In this document: positions 41,430-51,209 of the stretch, piece by piece | Layout of the letters: every line of letters starts with the position of its first letter | How positions within the stretch are numbered: position 1 is the stretch's first letter | Assembly: GCA_009829735.1 (NCBI GenBank) | Contig: CM020618.1 | Span: forward strand, 26,760,894-26,824,893 | DNA length: 64,000 bases | Reading direction: 5' to 3' | Source of the DNA: Pyropia yezoensis | Lineage: Eukaryota; Rhodophyta; Bangiophyceae; Bangiales; Bangiaceae | The notes under the pieces: generated by a model | The model's input: the letters and a program-made list of their open reading frames with translations, nothing else | Database searches by the model: none | What the model was told of the DNA's origin: nothing | Position numbers and translations under genes: made by a program

Positions 41430-43190
41430 ATGGCTACCCTCCCTGGCACGACGGTGCCCGAAGGGGTAGACCCCGCGTCCCTTGACGCATCCCTGGTCAC
41501 CGCGGGGGACGGTGCCCAACCCGGCGTTCTCCCTACGGGTAAAGCAGACCTGGGTGTGACATCCGGTAGCGGACTGGAGTCCACAGGCGGCCAAGCACCA
41601 CCTGCTCCCGTTCCTCTGGCTGTTCCTCCTGTGGGAGCCACCCCGGGGTCAACGGCGTTTGAGTCCGCTCGCAGCAGACGTCTCCCTCCTGTCGGTTCTA
41701 CTCCTCAACCTCCAGGGATAGCCCCTGGTGTGTTTACTCCTGGACCCACACATGGCAGCTGGGTGTATACACCTCTTCCTGTGGGCACTAGCGATGCCAG
41801 AGGCACCGTTGTGACTGGTTCTACGGGTCTCCCTGAGACCTCGACTCCTGGGACCGGCCAAGCTTTTCCTCCCCTTGCATCCTATGGGGCGGGGAGCCCC
41901 AAAACCGGTAACCGGAGCAGCCGAAGGCGTCGGCGTCATCGCCGTCGCTCTAGCACCAGCGAGACCAGTTCCTCCAGCTCTGAGGAGGGATATGATTGGG
42001 ATGCATCTCCCGGTCCCACCCGGCGCAGGCTAGTCGAGTTTGACTTCCCTGCCCACCAAGTGGGAGATGCCACCCTGAACAAGGCCACGTATTGGGGTAA
42101 CTACCGGCTGGAGAACCAAGACCAAGGTTACACCCGGAAGATGGCCAAGAAGATGGCGTCCCTGAACCGGCGAATGCAGCCGAGCTTCGGGGGACATCCT
42201 AAGTTTTCCGGGAAGAGACCGGCGCTTATCTTTGCCTTCCTGCGCCGGTTTGTCAAGGCATGCAATGACAACGATGTGTCCGAGGGCAAGGCTCTCTACC
42301 TCCTGGTTAACTTCATGACCGGAGAAGCGGAACAGCGGTTTGCACAGGTTCTACCAGACTCTGCCGGACACATTGTCGGACGTACCGTCGCGAGTTATCC
42401 GGAGGCGGTGAACTGGCTCCTGTCCAACTACGCTGACGCGGACTCTCTGCGTAAAGCAGTCGGCAGGCTGAACCGGGCAACCATGGAAAGACAAGAGACT
42501 CCAGAGGCGTTCGCCCGTCGTGTCCGGGAGATGAGCGATGCTTGTGGCAACGTTTACCCTGAGGACAGGCTCAAGATGATCTTCTCGGAAGGGCTTCCTG
42601 AATATCTTCAAGTGGATGCGGAGAACTACAACCAGGAACATCAAGAACATACCTTCCAGCAGTTGATGGCCTACACCCAGGGTAAGTACCGGCAAGCCAG
42701 GGCCCTCCAAGCTCCCATGGTATCAACTCCCAAGCCGTTGTCGCGAGTTCGACCCGGACCCGACAAGTATAAGGGAGGTGATAGCCCTGTACCAGTCCTC
42801 GCAGTTGGCGAGGCCTCACCCATGGGGTCAGGGGACAAGTGGGGCGGCTTCGTTTCTAAGGAGCAACCATCCCTGGTCGCCCCCAGGCAAGTCAAGAACC
42901 AGCGGTTCCGGTCTTGTTGGCTGTGCCAGAAGGAGGATCACATGTCCTACCAGTGCCCGACCATTCCCAAGGACCTCCAGGAGAAACTCAAGCGCCAAGG
43001 ACTGGTGTTTGCAAAGGCGGTCAACTGGGCTGACCGGCGGGCACCCTCCAAGATGGACAAGGCACAGGTACATGCAGTCCGAGTGGCAACCTTACAGAGC
43101 ATCACGGAGGCCCTGGCAAGGGAAGCTCCTACGGACTTCGACCTGGAGACCGAAACCTCTAAGGACTCCTCGGACCCGGGAAACGAGTAG
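41430..43190 (+). CDS. gag: Gypsy Gag polyprotein (586 aa)
   Basis: The start MATLPGTTVPEGVDP was chosen because the same CCAACATGG start is conserved in the other two family members; the open frame also extends upstream to 41307. It has a Pro/Gly/Ser/Thr-rich N-terminal third, a basic Arg/Ser patch, then a capsid-like helical domain (about residues 230-410: LIFAFLRRFVKACND, LLVNFMTGEAEQRFAQ, RLNRATMERQETPEAFA). One CCHC zinc knuckle follows at residues 496-509 (CWLCQKEDHMSYQC; C-x2-C-x4-H-x4-C). It builds the virus-like particle and binds RNA. The frame ends in TAG at 43188-43190, three bases after a GGGAAAC heptamer. Confidence 0.93.
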   Translation: MATLPGTTVPEGVDPASLDASLVTAGDGAQPGVLPTGKADLGVTSGSGLESTGGQAPPAPVPLAVPPVGATPGSTAFESARSRRLPPVGSTPQPPGIAPGVFTPGPTHGSWVYTPLPVGTSDARGTVVTGSTGLPETSTPGTGQAFPPLASYGAGSPKTGNRSSRRRRRHRRRSSTSETSSSSSEEGYDWDASPGPTRRRLVEFDFPAHQVGDATLNKATYWGNYRLENQDQGYTRKMAKKMASLNRRMQPSFGGHPKFSGKRPALIFAFLRRFVKACNDNDVSEGKALYLLVNFMTGEAEQRFAQVLPDSAGHIVGRTVASYPEAVNWLLSNYADADSLRKAVGRLNRATMERQETPEAFARRVREMSDACGNVYPEDRLKMIFSEGLPEYLQVDAENYNQEHQEHTFQQLMAYTQGKYRQARALQAPMVSTPKPLSRVRPGPDKYKGGDSPVPVLAVGEASPMGSGDKWGGFVSKEQPSLVAPRQVKNQRFRSCWLCQKEDHMSYQCPTIPKDLQEKLKRQGLVFAKAVNWADRRAPSKMDKAQVHAVRVATLQSITEALAREAPTDFDLETETSKDSSDPGNE

Positions 43191-44059
43191 GGCAGGCGCT
43201 CTCCCCAAGTGTCTTCCCGAACCTCCAACGGCAGGGTACTTCTACCTGTTCTCCCCTTGCGTGCCGGGAGAAAGGACGGCGGTTACCTTCTCAACCGGTA
43301 GCCGCCTGGACACCCTGTGTGTTCAAGGGGACATTGCTCGTCCTGCGTAAAGAAAACCTCAAGATTAATGCTCGTATGCGCGTGGGGGATAGCCTCCCCC
43401 AAGCTGTTACGCCGGTGGTTGACACGGGAGCCGGACCAAGCGTCATCACTGAGAACCTGTTACCTCCGGGCTGGCGTCGACATGCCTGGAGAGCGCCTAC
43501 CCGGACCCATATCGTCGACGCTTCGGGTCAAACCCTACGACCGCTTGGCCGTCTTCCTGTCGCCATCTATGTCAACAATGAACCAATGCTTTTTCCCTTT
43601 CTAGTAGTCAAGACCCTATCAGTCCCCCTCATCCTAGGCTGGGACTTCCAGAAGCAGCATGTCAAGAGCATCCTACCCGGAGAAGGGAAGGTCCAGTTCA
43701 ACCATGGGTTTGTGTCACCGGTATTGGAACATCTGGACGCCAAGGTTCGTGTAGCCAAGAGCAAGAGGGGACGCATCCCACCCTCTACCTTGACTCTCTT
43801 CAAACCGGTGCTCCTACCTCCTCGCTCGGAAACCAAGGTTCAAGTAACGACCCGGATTGCAGGTCAATGCCTGATCTACGGACGTAAGGAATTTCTGGCG
43901 AAACACCGGTTATACTTGGCCCACGGACATCACAAGAAGGTAGAAAGGCACACCCCGTTCTCGGTGCTAATCGTCAACGTGAGCCGGAAGCCAATAACCC
44001 TCGCCAAGGGCACCCGAGTTGGTACAGCAGAGCCTTACCGGGATCCGCCCGTACTATGA
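43163..44059 (+). CDS. pro: Gypsy aspartic protease frame, -1 relative to gag
   Basis: The frame opens after a TAA at 43160-43162, overlaps the end of gag by 28 bases and has no ATG before 43376, so it is probably translated by -1 frameshifting from gag. The active site is VVDTGAGPSVI. The following ILGWDFQKQH block matches the C-terminal half of retroviral-type proteases, where ILG(W/R)D is the typical flap partner. The rest is a linker leading to RT. The stop TGA (44057-44059) overlaps the ATG of the next frame. It cleaves the Gag-Pol polyprotein. Confidence 0.88.
   Translation, partial: GLLGPGKRVGQALSPSVFPNLQRQGTSTCSPLACREKGRRLPSQPVAAWTPCVFKGTLLVLRKENLKINARMRVGDSLPQAVTPVVDTGAGPSVITENLLPPGWRRHAWRAPTRTHIVDASGQTLRPLGRLPVAIYVNNEPMLFPFLVVKTLSVPLILGWDFQKQHVKSILPGEGKVQFNHGFVSPVLEHLDAKVRVAKSKRGRIPPSTLTLFKPVLLPPRSETKVQVTTRIAGQCLIYGRKEFLAKHRLYLAHGHHKKVERHTPFSVLIVNVSRKPITLAKGTRVGTAEPYRDPPVL
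43178..43184 (+). promoter_or_regulatory. Candidate -1 ribosomal frameshift site G GGA AAC
   Basis: In the gag frame the codons are CCG GGA AAC GAG TAG, so the heptamer has the X XXY YYZ phasing of canonical -1 slippery sites and lies one codon before the stop. The downstream protease frame is exactly -1. The heptamer is conserved in the old copy (about 25846-25852) and in the second copy (50328-50334). No pseudoknot was modelled. Confidence 0.75.
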
Positions 44060-47000
44060 GCAAGGAAGACCTCCTGAAGCTGCAACAAGAACTGGCATCC
44101 AACTTGACGGCCTTAGACGTACCTCCGAAGCAAGAGCAGGCTGGCAGCACTACTCCGAAACCCGAACAAGCACCACCCGGGATGCCGAAGGTCAAGCAAG
44201 AAAATGTCCCTCCCGACTTGAAGGAGGCCCTGGAGAAGCTTCTCCAGGAATATCGGCACCTGTGGTCGGGAGAGCTGGGCAAGATGGACGCCACTCTACA
44301 CCGGATTCAACTCAAGCCGGAAGCTAAGCCAGTGCACATGCAACCATATCGGGCCGGACCTCATCGCCGGGATGAGATTGAGAAGCAGGTTAACAAGATG
44401 CTCAAGATGGATGTTATCGAGCCGTCTGATGGCGAGTGGGCTTTCCCGGTAGTAGTCGTCCCGAAAACCGGCGGTCACTTCCGTTTCTGCGTTGACTACC
44501 GGCGCCTGAACGAGATGACAGTCAAGGACGTATACCCGATACCCCGGATGGATGATTGCCTCGACTTTCTTGGTGATGCCACCCTCTTCTCGACGCAGGA
44601 TTGTAATGCCGGTTACTGGCAGATCCCTCTGGCTGACGAGGACAAGGACAAGACCACCTTCACGTGCCACCTGGGACTATTCCGGTGCAAGCGTCTTCCT
44701 TTTGGTCTCACCAATGCTCCGGCGACCTTCCAAAGAGCCATCGACATCATCCTGTCCGGGCTAAGGTGGAGAACATGTTTGGTCTACCTGGATGACATTA
44801 TCGTTTTCTCCAAGACCCCAGCGGAACACCTAGAGCACCTTCGGGAGGTCCTGGCCCTCCTGTCCAAGGCTGGAGTTACCCTCAAGGCCGAGAAGTGCCA
44901 CCTGTTTGAGACTGAGGTGGAGTATCTGGGGCATGTGCTGAGTCCGGGGGAGCTCCGAGTCAATGAGAAGAACATCAAGGCCCTCCGGCATGCACGGCAA
45001 CCCAAAACCCAGACGGAACTCAAGAGCTTCCTCGGTATGTGCAACGTCTACCGCCGGTTCGTACGGGACTATGCTCTGATTGCCCGGCCACTGACCAAGC
45101 TGACCAGCAAGAAGCTTCCCGCACAACTCCCGGTGTTCGACGAGAAGCAGACCGCGGCCTTCGAAGAGCTCAAGAAGCGCCTGACCACCACTCCAGTACT
45201 GGCGTTACCCAAGCGGGAGGGCCAGTTTGTTCTGGAGACGGATGCCTGTGGCGTCCAGGTGGGGTGCTCACTACTCCAGCAGCAACCTGATGGGCACTTT
45301 CTCCCGATAGGCTACTACAGTCGCGTCTTGACTCCAGCTGAGAAAAACTATTCCACGACCGAGCGCGAGTGCTTGGCAGTCGTCTGGGCTTGCTTCCTGT
45401 TACGGCCATATCTTGAAGGACAAGAGTTCCTCATCCGGACGGATCACGCCAGTCTAAGGTGGCTGCTATGCATGGACAGCAGTCAAGGAAGGGTCGCCCG
45501 GTGGCGCCTACGCCTTTCGGAGTTCAAGTACAAGGTGTGCACCAGAGCAGGGAGGGAGCACCACTGCGCCGACACCATGTCCCGGCTGGAGACTCCTGCT
45601 GCCGATACCGGACCTGTCCCGGAGGAAATACCTTGCTTCATCCTCCCGAATGTCGGACGTGGCTGGCACGCCCCCCTGTACGAGACACCTGAAGCTCATC
45701 AACCGGTGACCATTCACCGGATGCTGGAGGCACAACTGACGGATCCTCAATGCTTGGAGCTTCGCCACCAAATGGACCTGAACCGGAACAGTCGTTTCTC
45801 CGAGTCTACGGACGGACTCCTAGTACGGGTGTCACCCTTCGATGGGGCCACTCAAGTCTACGTACCCCGGGGCCTACGAGCTGACATCCTCCGCCTGGAG
45901 CACTCGTCTCCCCAGGCCGGACATTCTGGTATCAATCGGATGTATGCTTCCATGAGACGACACTATTACTGGGAAACCATGGCCAGTGACGTCCATAAGT
46001 ACCTGGAGGCTTGTGTTTCGTGTGCAAGGAACCGGTTGTCCCAGAGGAAGAAGACTTCTAAGCTACGCCTATTCCCGGCGGCGGAGCCTTTTGCAAGCTT
46101 AAGCATGGACAACCTGGGGCCCCTACCTGAAACATCCAGTGGCAACATATACCTGCTCATCATATGTGACCGGTTCTCCAAGTTCACTCGAGCAATCCCG
46201 CTGAGGACCATCACGGCTCTGGATGTCACGTCAGCCTTCTGCGAGTACTGTATAGCTGCCTATGGCCCTCCAGACTCCGTCTTAACCGACAACGGTCCCC
46301 AGTTCGCATCCCTGTTCTTCCAAGGAGTCTGTGACCTGATGGGCATCAAGAACTTGTACACTACGACGTACCACCCTCAAACGAACGGCCAGGTGGAACG
46401 ATTCAACCGGAACCTAGTAGACATGCTACGGCACTACGTGGAGGAGCACCAAGAAGACTGGGACGAGCTCCTGGCTGTCCTCACTCTAGCCTACAACTCC
46501 CGAGTTCACCGGACAACGGGGGTCGCTCCACTCGACTTTGTCACCCCAAGGCGGCTGACCAACTTCTCCCTGGAAAGAAAACCGACGGTCTCCAGCCTGC
46601 ACTGAAGTCAGGTCCCAAGGCAAAGGATGAGTTCCTGGAACATCTGAAGCTCCTGCTCCCAAGAGTCAAGGAGTCAATCTCGAAGACCCAGGAGCGATAC
46701 AAGCGGGGCTATGACAAGGGCGTTCGGGAAAAGAACAAGGAACTGGGTGGTGGCGACTGGGTTTTTGTGGACAACCATAGCAAGACCCGGGGGAAGCTGG
46801 ACTCGAAGACGGATGGACCTTATGAGATCCTGAATACGGACGGTTGGACCTTTCTTCTAGACGTGGATGGCTCCCCGTACCGCGTGAGCAGCGACCATGT
46901 CACCCGAGCCCCACCGCCAAGCCAACGGGACTTGACCCGGCGCAAGCGGGCCGCAGTACCCTGGCTATCCCAAGAAGAAGGTCGGGAATATGTCTACGTC

Positions 47001-47276
47001 AAGTTTGTGGACCATGCCTGGAGAGACGGACGCCTGTACCTGCGAGTACGCTGGTTCGGTTTTAACCCGGCAGATGATACCTGGGAACCCTCAAACCGGC
47101 TACCCATCGCGGATGTCTGTGCCTACACGCGACGGAACGGGATAGAGGGCACTCCAGTGGCCAGAGCCGGCAAGATTCTGGAGTCGGACTCGAAGGAGGA
47201 CCAAGAGGATGGGGCCAACCAAGACCCTCGGGACGAGCCGAGTTCATCCGCAACGGATGCGGAACAAGAGGATTGA
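44056..47276 (+). pseudogene. pol: Gypsy RT/RNase H/integrase/chromodomain, first copy (1-base deletion)
   Basis: Identical in content to the intact 1073-codon frame at 51206-54427, but a base is missing near 46586 (AAAACCGACGG against AAAACCAGACGG). The frame therefore stops at 46605, and the distal integrase part and chromodomain continue in another frame (46767-47276). The deletion may be a sequencing or consensus error rather than biology, because the two copies probably represent one locus. Domain description is given at the second copy. Confidence 0.85.
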
Positions 47277-47421
47277 GAAGAAGGGAACGGGTATATCAAG
47301 GAGAACACGCAATACAAGCATGGAACAATCAAGGAAAACAAGCACCCGCTCGGGCAACCCTTCTCTCCGCCTCTTCCCTCCTCGCTTCTCCCAAGACCCT
47401 CACCCTCCTTGCCTCCAACTA

Positions 47422-48560
47422 CTACTCCCGGCGCGGACGCTGAGTCGCGGGAGTGTCCTCCAGCGCTGCCTCCGCGGCACGACGGGAACCGGAGGAAGAC
47501 GGGATGACGTAGTGCGGTGGACGCGGTGCATCCCGGTATGACGCCATCGGAGTAGTACCGGTAGTTGCCGGGGCTCCCGCTCATCCAGATATGCCCGCCG
47601 GCGCCCCTGGAAGCCAGTGAAGGTTTCTGACCACTGCTGGGCCAAGCCATGCCGCGTCAAGGTCGCCAGAAGTTCGCCAACCACCGGGCTGTTCGACATC
47701 TGGCCGCTGTCCGCGCAAGCAAATACCCGGTCAACCACGTTGTTCAAGACGCTGGCGCAAGTGCCCAGCACCAGGGAAGACCCGACGCCCTCAACCTGCA
47801 CCGGAAGACGACCCAGCTGGTCTTCAATCATACCGACGTCGTACTGGTCGCATGTCGGACCACCTTGGATCAGGTACCAGTCAGGCACCCGGAAGCGGGT
47901 AAGGCGCAGAGTCGGCGCCGGATTCTCGAACCGCCCCGAGGATGACACCACCGGACGGTCCACAACGGCCTCCGAAACCGGAGTACCCAACTCCAGCGGA
48001 GGCACAGCGCCGCCGGCGTTGGAAGAAGGCGTCCGAGGCGGAGCGGCCGGAGTGGTAGGCGACCGCACGGTCACCCCCAGACTCGCCGCAGACAGGCGCG
48101 GTGCCGGAGGAGCTTGAAGTACCGGCACAGCCGGAACAGGGCGTGAACGCGCCGGCGACGGTTCAGGTGAGGCCACCGGGGCGACAGGTGCAACAGGAGG
48201 AAGCGGAGCCGCCGCAGACGCCTGACCGACCGCCGCGGCCCATCCCGACTCCTGCACCGGCGCCTAACTGGCAGAAGATCAAGGGCGGCCGGGGCAGGAA
48301 AGCTACCTAGCTGCGGCCACGCCGGAAGCGGCGTCGCCAGCTGCACCTTGGCCGGAGAAGACTGATAGACCACCTGCGCCCAACCGAAGCCATCCCGACG
48401 CGGGCGGTTCTGGTCGGCAATCGCGTTCAAGAAGTTCCGGTCATGCACCGGCACCAGACGCCGGAAGTCAATCATCGCCTGGAAGAGCCCCTTGTACTCT
48501 TCGTCCTGGCTGCACAGGAAGTCGACGGTCAACTTGTCGACAATCCAGACCATCAGGAGG
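47422..48560 (-). pseudogene. Antisense ORF, first copy, truncated by the gap
   Basis: It corresponds to 54573-55713 of the intact ORF. Two single-base differences (near 47571 and 48262, each one G short) shift the frame relative to the second copy. The 5' (start) part is not present on this side of the gap. Confidence 0.8.
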
Positions 48561-49060
48561 NNNNNNNNNNNNNNNNNNNNNNNNNNNNNNNNNNNNNNNN
48601 NNNNNNNNNNNNNNNNNNNNNNNNNNNNNNNNNNNNNNNNNNNNNNNNNNNNNNNNNNNNNNNNNNNNNNNNNNNNNNNNNNNNNNNNNNNNNNNNNNNN
48701 NNNNNNNNNNNNNNNNNNNNNNNNNNNNNNNNNNNNNNNNNNNNNNNNNNNNNNNNNNNNNNNNNNNNNNNNNNNNNNNNNNNNNNNNNNNNNNNNNNNN
48801 NNNNNNNNNNNNNNNNNNNNNNNNNNNNNNNNNNNNNNNNNNNNNNNNNNNNNNNNNNNNNNNNNNNNNNNNNNNNNNNNNNNNNNNNNNNNNNNNNNNN
48901 NNNNNNNNNNNNNNNNNNNNNNNNNNNNNNNNNNNNNNNNNNNNNNNNNNNNNNNNNNNNNNNNNNNNNNNNNNNNNNNNNNNNNNNNNNNNNNNNNNNN
49001 NNNNNNNNNNNNNNNNNNNNNNNNNNNNNNNNNNNNNNNNNNNNNNNNNNNNNNNNNNNN
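48561..49060. other. Assembly gap, 500 N
   Basis: Exactly 500 N, which is a conventional placeholder length. Sequence on the left ends inside the antisense ORF; sequence on the right begins inside gag of the same element type. Confidence 0.99.
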
Positions 49061-50340
49061 CGGAGCAGCCGAAGGCGTCGGCGTCATCGCCGTCGCTCTA
49101 GCACCAGCGAGACCAGTTCCTCCAGCTCTGAGGAGGGATATGATTGGGATGCATCTCCCGGTCCCACCCGGCGCAGGCTAGTCGAGTTTGACTTCCCTGC
49201 CCACCAAGTGGGAGATGCCACCCCTGAACAAGGCCACGTATTGGGGTAACTAACCGGCTGGAGAACCAAGACCAAGGTTACACCCGGAAGATGGCCAAGA
49301 AGATGGCGTCCCTGAACCGGCGAATGCAGCCGAGCTTCGGGGGACATCCTAAGTTTTCCGGGAAGAGACCGGCGCTTATCTTTGCCTTCCTGCGCCGGTT
49401 TGTCAAGGCATGCAATGACAACGATGTGTCCGAGGGCAAGGCTCTCTACCTCCTGGTTAACTTCATGACCGGAGAAGCGGAACAGCGGTTTGCACAGGTT
49501 CTACCAGACTCTGCCGGACACATTGTCGGACGTACCGTCGCGAGTTATCCGGAGGCGGTGAACTGGCTCCTGTCCAACTACGCTGACGCGGACTCTCTGC
49601 GTAAAGCAGTCGGCAGGCTGAACCGGGCAACCATGGAAAGACAAGAGACTCCAGAGGCGTTCGCCCGTCGTGTCCGGGAGATGAGCGATGCTTGTGGCAA
49701 CGTTTACCCTGAGGACAGGCTCAAGATGATCTTCTCGGAAGGGCTTCCTGAATATCTTCAAGTGGATGCGGAGAACTACAACCAGGAACATCAAGAACAT
49801 ACCTTCCAGCAGTTGATGGCCTACACCCAGGGTAAGTACCGGCAAGCCAGGGCCCTCCAAGCTCCCATGGTATCAACTCCCAAGCCGTTGTCGCGAGTTC
49901 GACCCGGACCCGACAAGTATAAGGGAGGTGATAGCCCTGTACCAGTCCTCGCAGTTGGCGAGGCCTCACCCATGGGGTCAGGGGACAAGTGGGGCGGCTT
50001 CGTTTCTAAGGAGCAACCATCCCTGGTCGCCCCCAGGCAAGTCAAGAACCAGCGGTTCCGGTCTTGTTGGCTGTGCCAGAAGGAGGATCACATGTCCTAC
50101 CAGTGCCCGACCATTCCCAAGGACCTCCAGGAGAAACTCAAGCGCCAAGGACTGGTGTTTGCAAAGGCGGTCAACTGGGCTGACCGGCGGGCACCCTCCA
50201 AGATGGACAAGGCACAGGTACATGCAGTCCGAGTGGCAACCTTACAGAGCATCACGGAGGCCCTGGCAAGGGAAGCTCCTACGGACTTCGACCTGGAGAC
50301 CGAAACCTCTAAGGACTCCTCGGACCCGGGAAACGAGTAG
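49061..50340 (+). pseudogene. gag: Gypsy gag, second copy, 5' end missing
   Basis: It matches 41913-43190. Two extra bases close to the gap (an extra C near 49223 and an extra A near 49253) break the frame; from 49291 it is open and the same as the first copy through the zinc knuckle and stop. The missing 5' part is in or beyond the gap. Confidence 0.85.
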
Positions 50341-51209
50341 GGCAGGCGCTCTCCCCAAGTGTCTTCCCGAACCTCCAACGGCAGGGTACTTCTACCTGTT
50401 CTCCCCTTGCGTGCCGGGAGAAAGGACGGCGGTTACCTTCTCAACCGGTAGCCGCCTGGACACCCTGTGTGTTCAAGGGGACATTGCTCGTCCTGCGTAA
50501 AGAAAACCTCAAGATTAATGCTCGTATGCGCGTGGGGGATAGCCTCCCCCAAGCTGTTACGCCGGTGGTTGACACGGGAGCCGGACCAAGCGTCATCACT
50601 GAGAACCTGTTACCTCCGGGCTGGCGTCGACATGCCTGGAGAGCGCCTACCCGGACCCATATCGTCGACGCTTCGGGTCAAACCCTACGACCGCTTGGCC
50701 GTCTTCCTGTCGCCATCTATGTCAACAATGAACCAATGCTTTTTCCCTTTCTAGTAGTCAAGACCCTATCAGTCCCCCTCATCCTAGGCTGGGACTTCCA
50801 GAAGCAGCATGTCAAGAGCATCCTACCCGGAGAAGGGAAGGTCCAGTTCAACCATGGGTTTGTGTCACCGGTATTGGAACATCTGGACGCCAAGGTTCGT
50901 GTAGCCAAGAGCAAGAGGGGACGCATCCCACCCTCTACCTTGACTCTCTTCAAACCGGTGCTCCTACCTCCTCGCTCGGAAACCAAGGTTCAAGTAACGA
51001 CCCGGATTGCAGGTCAATGCCTGATCTACGGACGTAAGGAATTTCTGGCGAAACACCGGTTATACTTGGCCCACGGACATCACAAGAAGGTAGAAAGGCA
51101 CACCCCGTTCTCGGTGCTAATCGTCAACGTGAGCCGGAAGCCAATAACCCTCGCCAAGGGCACCCGAGTTGGTACAGCAGAGCCTTACCGGGATCCGCCC
51201 GTACTATGA
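50313..51209 (+). CDS. pro: Gypsy protease frame, second copy
   Basis: Same as 43163-44059, including the DTG active site, the upstream GGGAAAC heptamer (50328-50334) and the terminal ATGA overlap at 51206-51209. Confidence 0.85.
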   Translation, partial: GLLGPGKRVGQALSPSVFPNLQRQGTSTCSPLACREKGRRLPSQPVAAWTPCVFKGTLLVLRKENLKINARMRVGDSLPQAVTPVVDTGAGPSVITENLLPPGWRRHAWRAPTRTHIVDASGQTLRPLGRLPVAIYVNNEPMLFPFLVVKTLSVPLILGWDFQKQHVKSILPGEGKVQFNHGFVSPVLEHLDAKVRVAKSKRGRIPPSTLTLFKPVLLPPRSETKVQVTTRIAGQCLIYGRKEFLAKHRLYLAHGHHKKVERHTPFSVLIVNVSRKPITLAKGTRVGTAEPYRDPPVL

